Positions 1-15,270 of a DNA stretch of 64,000 nt are shown here, one piece after another (within the stretch, counting starts at the first letter, position 1; every line of letters starts with the position of its first letter). This DNA comes from Geosiphon pyriformis. Lineage: Eukaryota; Glomeromycota; Glomeromycetes; Archaeosporales; Geosiphonaceae. A model generated the notes under the pieces. It made no database searches, had not been told where the DNA came from, and was given only the letters and a program-made list of their open reading frames with translations. The position numbers were made by a program, and so were the translations under genes. The stretch covers positions 787,887-851,886 of the forward strand of contig JAAOMT010000703.1 in NCBI GenBank assembly GCA_016748015.1, read 5' to 3'.

Positions 1-2
1 AA

Positions 3-1142
3 ATACTCCAGGAGTGCATTTTTAAATTCGGCGAAGCTCATGGGTTTTGTTTCCAGGCTTTGATACCACGAGTCAGCTGTGCCTTTCAGGAAGAAAGGTA
101 ATGTTTGAATTGCTCTTTGGTCATTCCAGTTATTTGCCTGGATGGCTTTTTGTGCTTCTCTGAGCCATGTGTGCACGTCCGTTTCTTCTTCCTCTCCTGA
201 GAAATCTGTTAGTCTTGCAATGTATGGTGTGGTCATTTCATTGCCGTTTTCTGCTGGTGAGTTTATTGGTTTAAGAGGAGGTGGGATGATATTTCCTTGA
301 GCATTCCTAAAAGTGGCTTCCCTTATATCCGGTTCTTCCTCTTGATCACGAGTTTCTTGGTTTCTGGACTGGCTGCTTGTTTCAGTGACTGGTCTTGTGA
401 TTGTTTTTTTGCTGGTCTCTTTTTTGGATTCTGATTCAGACTCCTCTTCACGGTTTTCAAACCCCATTCTAAATTTTGGCTGAAAAAGAGGGTTTTGGAA
501 TAGTGATGAATATCCTCCTGTAATTGGTATGTCTCCCCAGTTACGTTGTTTAATTTTATCAATATAACTAGGAGTTCTTGGCGTTTGTGGAGTTGATGTT
601 GATGATGCTGCAGCTCCTAATGGAATTTGTATCTTATTTTCTGGTGAAAAATGGTATGATTTATCTTCTGGTAAATAAATACGTTGTTTCTTTATTGATT
701 GAGTGACAGTTTTCTTTGGCGTTTGAGCTGGTGTTTCTAGTTTTTGCTGGTTACTTTCCTGATTAGTTTCTAAATTTTCTTTGGTTTTGTTGGCGCGTTC
801 CCTAGTGTTTCCTGTGGATATTGGAAAATTTTCGTTGGCGTATTGCTTAATTTCTCGATGGATTTTGACAATAGTTGCGGCTATTACTGCTACTTCTTTT
901 GTAGTGTATTGTGATAATTCTCTATACAATCCAAGTTTTGCGTCGTGTGGTTCTTCTTCCTTTCCTATATGATAATTTATTCTGGCGTTGATATAATAAG
1001 TGAGGGCAGATTCTGCTGGACAACACCCTTCTGGTAATCCAAGATCACTTTGATTTTGTGTGTAAATAGCACGGCAGAATTCAAGAACAGTAAGATTAGG
1101 GGTTTTTGTCGCCACTTTTGTCTTTTCCTTTTTAGCAATGAA
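3..1142 (-). CDS. Ty3/gypsy gag polyprotein, partial (element 1)
   Basis: An open frame runs for about 380 codons from an in-frame stop at 1143-1145 to the left window edge without interruption. It encodes a hydrophilic Thr/Pro/Gln-rich N-terminal part followed by a gag capsid-like region. That region contains the motif HTWLREAQKAI and then ADSWYQSLETKP, and the latter is nearly identical to the gag of the nested element at 50.8 kb (ADSWYQSLATRP). No ATG is found near the start of the frame, so the initiator has either been lost or is non-AUG; a GTG at about 1122 is one candidate. Capsid assembly is inferred from the family. The lack of stops contrasts with the riddled element 2 and suggests a younger copy. 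The zinc knuckle, protease and pol would lie beyond the window. Confidence 0.75.
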
Positions 1143-1178
1143 TTATTGCTAATTATTATTTCCTTTTTGATTTTTTTT

Positions 1179-1195
1179 CCTCGTAGGGTTCACCA
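1179..1195 (-). other. Primer binding site of Ty3/gypsy element 1
   Basis: Read on the minus strand, the sequence two bases inside the LTR end is TGGTGAACCCTACGAGG. It starts with TGG, as expected for pairing with a tRNA 3' CCA end. I could not assign the tRNA species. Confidence 0.55.
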
Positions 1196-1197
1196 AA

Positions 1198-2052
1198 TGT
1201 TACGGGATGGTTTTCTTGTTATATTTAATTGCTGATATCCCGCTTTAATTGCAATTAGTCTTTTGTGAATTCTTCAATTCTATTTGTGTGATAATGTCAC
1301 TGTTACACTAAAGGCTTTCTTTTTACTGTTGTGATATAAGTTATTCTTTAATTCTTGATTGTTGTGTGTGTTTATGTACTCCTTCTCAGAGGCTGAACTG
1401 AAATCTACCCACTGTCTGGGGTCTTCTCTGAGGCTATCCTTGCAATTGTCTGATGTGTTTCTAATCTAGAAACACAGAATGTTAATGGTCTTTAGCACTT
1501 TTCTAATTCTCACAATAAAGCTTTTATCAATTAGTAACAACGTGAATAATCTTGATCAAGGATTATTCTTCCAAGGGTTTCAGTTGATGAATGATAGTTT
1601 CATTTAATAAATAATACAAGTAAGTTTCTTAATACTTTGGGTTGTAATAGTTCAGTTTTAAATATTTTTTTTTGATTTTTAAAGGTTTCTTGGGATATTT
1701 AATTTGAAAGTATGATTTAAAGTGGAGTTTGTTGGATAAAATTGGATCTATTGCTTGATAAGTTATGATTTTTATTACTTGATTGATCCTTTCCCAATAT
1801 TAAAACTACTGTATATATACATGTTTGTAGTTCTATGAGAAAATACTTTCTTTTTAATATTTCAACTTGGTGCTTGCTGCTATCACCAATTGGTATTGGC
1901 TGCTATTGTGAACTGGTGCTTGCCACTATCATGAGATGGTGTTTGCTACTATGTTAATCATTACCTTTCTAAGATTATTACTGTGCTATATTATGATTGA
2001 ATAGTTTGTATTATTTTTATGATTCTTTTTGCTAAATTCTTAAACCATAACA
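1198..2052 (-). mobile_element. 5' LTR of Ty3/gypsy element 1 (855 bp)
   Basis: The segment is bounded by TGTTAC on one side and TAACA on the other, the same inverted termini as the LTRs of the nested element at 48.7-58.9 kb. It lies between the primer site of the minus-strand gag and the abrupt start of LINE A reading frame at 2053, so the gypsy element appears to have inserted into LINE A with its other end beyond the left edge. A minus-strand TATA-like stretch lies near 1811-1820. A 23-bp tandem repeat fills 1869-1960, which is in U3 for this orientation. Confidence 0.75.
1869..1960. repeat. 23-bp tandem repeat, four units, inside the LTR
   Basis: Four consecutive 23-bp units begin at 1869, 1892, 1915 and 1938. 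Each starts GGTG or GGTA and carries a TTG(G/C)YNCTAT-like core. The units differ by scattered substitutions. Their U3 position suggests promoter or enhancer repeats, by analogy with other LTRs. Confidence 0.8.
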
Positions 2053-5000
2053 GCGTGTATCAAAGCAGTTATTAATAAGAGAATGGAAAGTTTTGAATTA
2101 GACAAGGGTTACATCATTAGAAGTGTTTTGGAGTACCCCTTTCGCAAGGTGGTACTGGATCATCTGGTAGTAGATGACAAATTGGTATTAAAGCCAAGCC
2201 TAGTTAAATCTAAGATGGATGAGATTATGGAAGATTAGACCAGGAAGTGCAGAGTGATGTCTGACATTTCAGATGAATGGTCTTGCCAATACCGGCCTTT
2301 GGAATATGTTTTTGATGATGCCTTTTCTGGCATAATGTGTTCTGTTGATGTTGATGAGTTGCTTGGTGTGGTTTCTAATCTTCCTGAGGGTAAAGCTGCT
2401 GGTCTATCTGGGATTTTAAATGAACTCTAAAAACATTGCAATGAATCAGTTTTGGATATGTTTTTGGTGCTTTTGAATTCTTGTTTGATTCACAAATTAG
2501 TATTCAGTGCTTAGAAAAAAGCTTAAGTCTCAATGATTTCTAAGCCATATGAATGGGATGGAGTTCTTACAAACATCCAACCTATTGCCTTGATTAAAAC
2601 TGTCTGCAAAATTCTTTCCAAAATTCTCTTGAATAGGATCTTGTCAGCATGTAGTACTTTTGATGTTTTGCATGAGGACAATTTTTCAGTCCTAAGAGAT
2701 ACGATGATACAGTCACCTATTTTTGCCATTGGTTCAGTAGTTGAAGATATTTTAGAGAAGAGTCATGAATTCTGGTTGGTCTTGCAGGACATGTGGAAGA
2801 CTTATGATTCTGTTGGGTGAAAACATCTTCGAAACAGTTTGGTTAGGATAAAGATGTGTAGTAGATTCATTAGGTTTTTTGGTGGTATTTATAATGATCA
2901 TGTTAATAGGGTTATGACAGATTTTGGTTTGACAGATAGATACAGAGTGCACAACAGCTTAGACCAGAAAGAGGTGTTCTCACCACTCCTTTGGCCCATA
3001 TTTTATGATCCTCTTCTGTGTGAAGTTAAGAGACAGGCAGATAGGTGTGGATATAAGTTGAATTTTTACTTTATTTCTGGATGTGGTCATGCCAAATCTT
3101 GGGCTGGTCTCTTCTTCTTTTTTGCCATGGGTGCCTTTGTTAATAATACTATATGGGTTGGCAGTAGTTGAAGTACTACACAACACATTCTTAACATTGC
3201 TAGTGAATTTTTTGATATCAATAATATTTCAATTAATAATAATAAGACTGTGGTCATTTTTATCAATTACAAGATTGCAGATTCTTCTCTGTTGATCAGC
3301 AGATCACCTATTTTTATTGCCAAGAGAGGGAAATCACATTGCTATTTAGGGATCTATCTGTCGACTGAGGGTCTTTCTAAACTTAGCTTGGCCAAAGCAC
3401 ATTCTGATGTCTGGTTTTTTGCTAATCTGGTTCTCAAGAAGACAGTATCTGATAAACAGTTTTAATATTTGGTTTTGGCAGTCCTCTTTCCTATTGTTGG
3501 TTATAGAACACAATTCAGTTATGTTTCTGTCAATGCTTGTAAAAAGTGGGACACTTTGATTCATAAGGACTTGAAATCTAAGTCTGGTCTGCTATGTAAC
3601 TTCCCTAGTAATACAATTCATCATCCTTCTTTGTATGGTTTGAAGACTTTTGAGCAGATTTAGGCTAAAAATAAGTCGGCTTCAGTCATTTCTTTTGTAA
3701 ACTCTGTTGGTATTTTGGGTTATCTATTCTCTCACTGGTCACATGATCTTCAGGTCCTCTGCTGGCATCTACTTTATTCTTTGCAGTACCTGGTTCATGT
3801 CAAGGTCAACCCTCTGAATAATTTTCTGGCTGGTATGGTGTGCATTTTCTCTGGGAGTAATTTGTCCTTGGGTGGCTCCTTGACTGATGCTTTTCATTGT
3901 TGGGATAAAACCCCTATGTCTTGTGTTCTTGGTAAATCAACTTATTTTAAGTGTGTCTCTTTGCTTCAGCATTATAGAATTATCTTCGTGGACCAGCTGC
4001 TTAACCAAAGTGGAGCTATTTTTGATTGGAAAACCTTCAAATAGTGAAAGCAGTTGGACCCATATGGTCCAGTTTCTGTCTGGTTTGAGCTTTCTGTTTA
4101 ATTTCTTGGTAGTGCATCCTTTTTTTCTGTCTATTCCTCATCTTTGGATGATGGCAGCTCTTCAAATATTCTTCATTTTTGTGGGTTTAGTGCTATTAAT
4201 GCCAATTTGTTGTGTTCTAATGTTGATCACCTTTCTATCTATACAGATAGATCTTTGAGTGACTTGGGGTTTGTTGATATGAAAGTCGGGGCTGTTGTTT
4301 TCTTTGGAAACATTGGTATAGGTTTGAGTGTGGGAGTTTCTGGTTTGATGTTTTCTACTTTAACAGAGTTGCAAGCCATTGCTCTAGCTTTCGAGTGTGT
4401 CCCTCCTTCTTGCTCGATCAATTTGTTCTCAGACAGTCAAGCAGCTTTGGATGCTTGTAAGTTGGAGTTGGATTTGGTTCACCTGGATTTTAGAAATTAG
4501 TGTTGAATTGAACGTTGCCACATTGTAAATATCATTTGTCATAAGAATTTGAATGTTAATTGGTATAAGGTTAAAGACCATTTGGGTGTTTCAGGCAATG
4601 AGTGTGTGGATGAATTGGCCAGAGCTACAGCTCTCTCTAACTAGAATCTGTTCTATTCTATCAATGAATGCTATCTTAGAGTTGGTGGTGCTGCCATTTC
4701 TGGTAATTCTAGGCATTTTGTTTAGGATGTTTTTCGGTCAGTCCATTGTGCACATTGGGAAATTGGTTCTGGTTTGCGGGTGGTGGTGGATAATCTGTGC
4801 ATGGATATTGATTGGTTCAAATCATCACTGATTTGGCATCCGGACTTTTACATGGCTGCTGGCTTCACTAGCAAGCAGACTGCTGGTTTCTGAATGTATT
4901 TTATGAAGGCATTGCATCTTTGGCTCACTATTGCCGTGCATAAACAGCTTTATAATAAGAGTTACTCTAGTGTGGTGTGTTTGTTTTGTGGTGATGTCAA

Positions 5001-5519
5001 AGTTTTGGACCATGCTTTTTCTTGTTTGTTTGATGCCAATAATTGTGCTCGTTTGTTGGACTCTTATGCATTAGCTTGAAAAGTGTGATCTGATCTGGAT
5101 CATTCTTTTTTAGTTGTCTTACAGCTGTTGTTCATTTGTTCATCTGACGTTTTGGTCAGTACTGCTTTGTGCAAGGGTTTTGTTTTCAAGGATTGGTTTT
5201 ATAAATCTGTCTCTGTTTTCAAGAATTCTAAAGTAGTGAATCAGAATATTGTGGCCTTTATGTATGAGTTTAATCATGCTTTCTGAAAAGACATTTGGTT
5301 GGTTCATGCCAAGCACTGTGCTTTTATTGAAAAAAATAGACTTATTTCACATGATAGATCTGTTCTTATCTCAATTTCTGGGCTTCTTTCAGTGCTGTTG
5401 GTGGGCATGATTGGATTGCTGGGTGTTGTTGAGACAATTGGTGTTGGTTTCGGTTTTCATAAGTCTTGTTTGTTTTTTTCAGACATAGGTAATGAAGTTT
5501 CTGTTTATATAGGTGTATA
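2053..5519 (+). pseudogene. LINE ORF2 remnant: reverse transcriptase and RNase H
   Basis: This is a non-LTR retrotransposon pol fragment. The reverse transcriptase palm is recognisable at 2560-3180. The catalytic aspartate pair reads FVNNTIW near 3130-3160, so both Asp codons have become Asn. An RNase H-type domain follows at about 4230-4640, with YTDRSLSDLG (first acidic site), TELQAIALA and FSDSQAALDA. The Cys/His-bearing C-terminal part (CLFCGD, then DHAFSC) lies at 4890-5080. At least ten in-frame stops interrupt it, most of them explainable as CAA/CAG to TAA/TAG or TGG/CGA to TGA. No active product is expected. Confidence 0.85.
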
Positions 5520-5655
5520 GTATTGTCTTGATTGGTCTGAATAACTGGTCACGTGTAAAAAGTACATAATTCACACCTAGTTTAGATCATTTGTATGATG
5601 TATTGCACTAGGCAGTGTTTGAACTTCACTCGTTAAATGTTTAAAAAAAAAAAGT
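2053..5655 (+). mobile_element. LINE retrotransposon A, 5'-truncated, decayed
   Basis: The element enters in mid-ORF2 immediately after the TAACA end of the LTR and runs through reverse transcriptase, an RNase H domain and a C-terminal Cys/His region. It ends in a 3' UTR at about 5520-5640 followed by an A-rich tail at 5641-5660. The same 3' UTR recurs in decayed form near 6285, 8700, 15900 (minus) and 47220. Its translation parallels LINE B at 61.6-64 kb throughout. The missing 5' part probably lies beyond the left edge, on the other side of gypsy element 1. Confidence 0.85.
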
Positions 5656-6284
5656 TAAAATAAAAGAAAAAACTGTTAAAAAAATATGATATTAGAAATT
5701 AACCAACAAAATTGCCAACTATAATATGTTTAATTTATTAAATAAAATTCAAAAAACTATTAACAACTATATTTTATTTGTTAAGAACAAAAATAATATT
5801 TTGTTTAAATTAATACTTACTTTTATACAAATTGTCTTATTTTATATTAAAATTAGTAGTTAATACAAAAAAATTTATTTTTTTTGGGTTTTTTAAAATT
5901 TGTGTTTAAATATTTTTAATATTAATTTTTATATTATTTTGTATAAAAATTTTGTGCTAAAGTTTTAGTTAATTAAAGCTGTATTAATGTTCAAAAAAAT
6001 TAGTTCAGCCATATTTAAATTAGTTAATTTTATTTATAAATTGATTATTAATTACAGAAACAAAATTTGGTTGTTTAACTTAAAATTTAAAATGAATATA
6101 AAAAAAAACAGTTTTTTATTTATTAAACATATTTAATTTCTGTTAAAAAGCTTTTTATTTATATTTTAAAAAAAGTTGTCTTTTTATTAAATATAAAAGA
6201 AAGATACATAATTTGTTTTAAACATAAATTATATTATCTGTTTTTTATTAATGCAAATAATACAATTAATATTAATATAGCTGT

Positions 6285-6365
6285 ATAGTATAATTTAGTT
6301 TAGTTAAATAGTTAATTATATATAAAAAATATATGAATCATGTCTAATTTAAAACTCTATATAAT
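6285..6365 (+). repeat. Decayed LINE 3' UTR remnant
   Basis: The core AGTTAATTATATATAAAAAA followed by a TCTAATTTAAA block aligns with the LINE A tail (near 5540-5590) and the LINE D tail (near 47240-47300). Most differences have replaced G or C by A or T. Confidence 0.5.
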
Positions 6366-7170
6366 TATAATAATTAAATTATATTTATTAAGCTAAATAA
6401 TAATAAAAAAAGCAATAGTACCAGAAAAAAAATTTTTAAAATAAATAATAACATATTATTATAAGCCAATAAACTTTAATTTAATTAAAATAACAACACT
6501 AAAAATACTTAAAATATTTTTGATATTATTAGAAAATATGCTAAAAAAAATATTACAAAATACAACAAAAATAAAATAAAAAAACCAAAAACTATTACAG
6601 AAAATTTACAATTTTAAATATAATTAAAAAAAAAATTATTAACAACAATTTTAGTAATAACAATTAAAAAAAACTTGAAAACAAAATTTACACAAAACAA
6701 TTTAACATTGTTTTTTAAAACAAACTTAAATCCAACAAAACTAGTATTATTTATGTAAAAAAACAATAAAAACAATAAAAAAAAATATAGTATAAATAAT
6801 CAATAATAAAATATAATATTATTAGAATATATAATATTAGAAATTTTAAAAATACCAATAAAAATTTTAATAATAACTTAAAAAAATTGTAAAAATTTTA
6901 GAAATTTTATATTATAAAGATTTATATATATATATTAAAAATATTAAAAACAAAAAAAATAGAATATCTTAAAAATAAACAAACAAATATAATTTTTTTT
7001 ATTATAACTTTAATAACTAATTTAATATTTAATATCTATAATTATTCTAATAAAAAACATTAATTTATTATATTTAAAACTATTATTTTATAAATCTATA
7101 CTTAACTTATTAAATTTAATCTATTTATATTAATATTAATAATATTATTATTATGTAATTTACAATACTA

Positions 7171-7255
7171 AAACAATAATTCTTGATTATAACTATTAAT
7201 AAAATATTAATTTCTATTTTTGTTTTATTTATTTTCTAATTGATTAAAAAAAAAG
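7171..7255 (+). repeat. Degraded LTR-like fragment
   Basis: The order of a CAATA-n-TTGATTA block, CTATT, a GATACTAA-like block, a long TTTATTTT run and CTAA-n-TTGATTAAA matches 49170-49287 of the 5' LTR of the nested gypsy element, with C and G largely replaced by T and A. I regard it as a probable old relative of that LTR. Confidence 0.35.
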
Positions 7256-8699
7256 CACTAAAATTATAATATTAAAAATTGTTTAATAAAAAAGACCAAA
7301 AAGAGCATAAATATAATAATAAAAACTAAAATTGTTTACTAAAAATATAAGTATTAGAATAAACTGGTTATTAAACCAAAAAAAACTTATCTTAATTATT
7401 AATTATAATTATATTAAATTTTTGTTTATTATACAAAAAACTCCAACTAAAATCTTAAAATTTTTTTTAAAGTATATTAACTATTAATTTAAGCACTAAA
7501 TTACAGAATCAATCAAACTTATCCAAAAAAATTATCTATAATATTGGTTTTTGTATCAAATTACTACTAATAAAATCTAAAATAATGTCTTTAATTAACT
7601 TTTTTTTGAACATATTATTATTAAAAATGATTATTAAAACAATAACAAAAGAATTTGTGTTTTGTAAAATTGTGAAAATAAAACAATAAAAAACAAACCC
7701 AATTTTTTTTAAAATAGACTCTTTAAAAAATTTTAAATATATAAAAAAAAAGTTTTTATTAATTTTACTGTTTTTAATAATTGATTTATATTAATTAAAA
7801 AAGATAATATTAGAATTTTTTTTTGTTTAACCAAAAAGAAATTATTATTTTACAAGATATTTTTAAAACCAAATTAATCAACTTTTTTTTTGATTGTACT
7901 GTTTTTGAAATCAGTAATTTAATTTTTTAAGTTGGTAATTATATTTGTTTTATTTTCTATTTTTTTAATTTTTATTATTATTAATATTTTGTTATTGTAA
8001 TTTTTTATTCTTTAGACATTTTAAATTTTGTTATTTTAAAAATTAATACTTACACAAATATTATATTTAGTAAAAAACTTCTAAATATTATTACTATTAT
8101 AAATATTATAATTTAAACTATTTAATTATAAATTGTAATATGTTTTTAAGTTTTTTTTTTAAATTTACTAATAGTTTTAAAAATGTTAATTTATTTTTAA
8201 TTAATTTAAAATTATATATTAAAACTGTTGCTTTTTAGGTTTTTTCTGTTATTGTACTTTTGGTTTTATCTGTTATTATATTTATTATTAATCCTGTAAT
8301 TAGTTTTAATCTAAATTTTTTGAAATCTTAAATCTTAAATTTGGTTGTTTTAATTAAATTTATTATTAAATTAATTAATTTTTTGATCACTTTAATTATT
8401 TTTTTTAACTGAAAATATGTACAAAAATTTTAAAATTAAAAAAACTTGCTTTTTATGTTAAATGTTTTTCAAAACTTTGCTAATTTTTTGGTTAATATAT
8501 TTAAAAACTTTGTTAATCTTAAAATTAAAGTAAAATTTAATAATATAGATAATAATAAATTTAGTACTATTAAAGTATTTTCTTTAAATAAAAACATTTT
8601 TAAATATTTGGTTACTTTGTAATAAATGTATTTATTTTTAATAATTAAAATTTAAATAATATTATAAAATAACTTAATAGATTAAGTTTTTTTTTCAGT

Positions 8700-8830
8700 C
8701 TTTTTTAATTCAATTTAATTGGTATTTTAACTAACTCAAATAGTTAATTATATATAAAAAATACATAAAACATATTTAATTTAAATTACTTAGTTTAATA
8801 TATTATATTGGATAATATTTGAACATATTT
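8700..8830 (+). repeat. Decayed LINE 3' UTR remnant
   Basis: Segments AATAGTTAATTATATATAAA and TTTAAATTACTTAGTTTAAT occur in the same order and spacing as in the LINE D tail at 47240-47320. The surrounding sequence is too decayed to read as ORF2. Confidence 0.55.
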
Positions 8831-10079
8831 TGTTAAATTTAATTAAAAAGCTAATTATTATTTATAATTATAATAAAATTAAGTATTATAATTGATAATA
8901 TTATTATAAAAGTAATAAAAATATTAAAAAAAACAAAAAAAACAAAAGTTTTATTTTATACAAAAAAAAGTTGGTTTTAATATAATTAAAATATTATTAA
9001 ACATATTAAAAAAAACAAAGTTTTTTGATATTATAAAAAAATTAATAACTAATTTAAAAAAATTGATTTTTTGTTGTTTTAATTTTTATTATTATTTAAG
9101 TAATCAAAAAAAAAATTACAAAAAAAATTACAATAATTATATTAAAACTAATTTTAATGTATTGTTTTAAAAAATTTTTACTTAAAACCAAAAAAAATGC
9201 TCTAAAATTAGCAAAAAATTGGTTTATTACAATGTAATTTAAAAAAATATTATTAAATAGTTTTTATAATTATAAATATATTTTTAATAAAAATATTATT
9301 AATAATTTTAAATACTATAATATTTGTAGTTTTTTTATTTTTTATTTTAATTGTAATTATAAAAATATAAAAAAAAGTTTAATATTTAAAAAAAGCAAAA
9401 CAAAAAAACAAAATAAATAATATTATATTACAAAATCACAAAAATATTACAAAAATAAAAAATTTGTTTTTTAACATATTAATTTGATTAACTATTTTAA
9501 AATTCTTAACTAAAAATTAAAAATTGGTACTATTATTACAAAAACACATTTAAAGTTTATAAACAAAACAAAAAAGTTAAATAATAAAATATTTAACTTT
9601 ATTTTTACAAAAATAATAATTTTATATATATTATACTTTAATATTATTTACTTTAATGTTATTTATTTTAATACATATCTTATTATTAAACATCTTTTCA
9701 GTCATTTTATTATTTATATTAATAGTTCACAAGAAAACCTATTTAACAAAATCAATTTGCATTTTAAAATTGTTCTCAATTAGCATACACTGGAAATAAA
9801 CACCCAATACCAGTTACTTAAAAAGAGCAGGATTCTTATCAACTGCGTTTCTAAAAAGTGAACAATCCTGTAAATTATTATTAATCATTTGATTTGCCAG
9901 TGAGATATCAATGGAATTTGCGTCAACATCACGCTAATTTTTTTGCGTATCTAATATAGAGGTCTTTCCCGCTTAGGACTTCACGCGCTTTTTGCTCATT
10001 TCCTTGGGTTGTTCAATTTTTTCATTTCACCTTTATTGCTCAGACCAAAGCTGTTCAAGAAGTTTTTCTCAAAAAACAA

Positions 10080-13973
<3,894 letters not shown>

Positions 13974-14034
13974 TAGGTATCGAAACTGTTCATGATCAGT
14001 ATTTTTCATATTTCCCACATCGACATTCGCCTAC

Positions 14035-14115
14035 CAAAATTTGCCGGGAATTCCGGCTGGACAAATCCCTGCAGAAGATTAGAGAGTTCTGCCCGAATTT
14101 CCCGGCCATCTTCTA
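14035..14115. repeat. GC-rich imperfect inverted repeat
   Basis: TTGCCGGGAATTCCGGC at about 14040-14056 is itself near-palindromic. It is mirrored by CCGAATTTCCCGGCC at about 14094-14108. The roughly 40-bp loop and the GC content stand out from the AT-rich surroundings. It could be a short MITE or a hairpin in the LSH 3' flank. Confidence 0.45.
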
Positions 14116-14760
14116 GCAACGTGGTTAGGCTTTCACGAGATCACATAATATGTAGATAGCACATACAAAATTATTAATATAGCATACCACAACCCTTTTA
14201 GATGACAAGATTCGCCAAAAGCAAATATTTTTGCAGCAGACTTTATTAATGGTCAATATCATATAAATTCCGCAGTATATTTGTTAATCCACGTACTATT
14301 GGAAATTGTAGAGCTTGTAAGTGGAACAAATGAAATTTGTAATAAATGATTTTTAATAAATGATACTGAAATTATTATGTACATAAAGCAAGTGTTTAAA
14401 TCTTAAGCTTTAGCAAAATAATTTGTTTTTACATTATGAAAAATACAAATATTTAATATTAAGTTATATGAAAAAAATTGGTTTGAAATCATATAATTTA
14501 ATTTTACAAAAAAATTTTATTACATATTATATATTTATCAACATGTTTAAAATTATTTAAAAAACAACAGCCAAAAAATTTATTAAATTATTTTATAGTT
14601 GAAAATAAACAATTAAGGCTTTAAAAGTTTTCAACAACATAGTAAAAAACAACATTAATTGAAAAAGAACTGCAACTTAAAGTTTGGTTTAATAAACATA
14701 AATTTTTGCATAAAACATTTTCAGTTATTATATAAATATTAAATATTTTAAAGGGAATTG
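14116..14760. other. LSH 3' flank, no gene seen
   Basis: This AT-rich non-coding sequence contains several AATAAA-like stretches (for example near 14340-14360) that could serve LSH transcript ends. I see no coding frame or repeat that I can name. Confidence 0.5.
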
Positions 14761-14780
14761 CTAAATCGACCCACCCGCAA

Positions 14781-14826
14781 CACGTGATATCATTTACGTC
14801 ATAGTTTCGTATTCAACTATATATAA
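14781..14826 (+). promoter_or_regulatory. E-box, CRE and TATA array
   Basis: CACGTG (14781-14786), TTACGTCA (14794-14801) and TATATATAA (14818-14826) occur in promoter-like order about 80 bp upstream of paired ATGs at 14906 and 14909. The downstream frame is a decayed transposase, so this appears to be the surviving promoter of that element. Confidence 0.45.
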
Positions 14827-14905
14827 GAACATATTAACGAGTTTATAATCAAAGAGCTCTAGAATAAACTTAATAAGTTTTTATAAAATTACGGATTATA
14901 TTCAT

Positions 14906-15270
14906 ATGATGTTATCACCTCCAGAAACATCATATAGCTCTTGTGAGATGATGATACAAAGTTTTAACACTTTTACGTAGTTACAAAACGACACTTTGCT
15001 ACTAATGATACTCATATTATCTTCAAATGTGATCAGAAAAATAAATATAATGTTTCTAAAAGACTTGTATTAGAAAATTAACAATGAAAAACAACTGTAT
15101 ATGAACAATTATTCAAAGTTAATAAATACTGGTATTTAATAGTTTGTAATACTAAACATAATTATAAGTCATTTAATAATATTGCTGAACATTTTGCTGC
15201 TCAATAACTACATGTCTTTGAAAATATGATTAAAGAAGTTGAAACATAACAAAGTATTGAGTATATTTAA
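14906..15270 (+). pseudogene. MULE/FAR1-type transposase N-terminal remnant
   Basis: An ATG-started 24-codon frame ends at 14980. One frame over, a readable stretch (about 14979-15270) carries RHFATNDTHIIFKCD, then WYLIVCNTKHNYKSFNNIAEHF. This matches the layout of the FAR1-like DNA-binding domain of Mutator-like transposases in early-diverging fungi (KCDRGG..., a WxLxVxN-P-HNH segment, then a GHP motif). The HNH-type zinc ligands now read HNY, consistent with a CAT to TAT change. There are at least four in-frame stops. The family assignment is from pattern memory, and the MULE catalytic core was not found downstream. Confidence 0.5.

Larger units (their letters stand above)
5656..9780. other. 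AT-rich island of decayed transposon sequence
   Basis: About 4.1 kb of very AT-rich sequence has no credible coding frame. Within it I can identify LINE 3'-tail remnants at about 6285-6365 and 8700-8830, and a stretch at 7171-7255 resembling part of the LTR of the nested gypsy element. The rest is homopolymer-rich and unassignable by eye. Confidence 0.7.
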
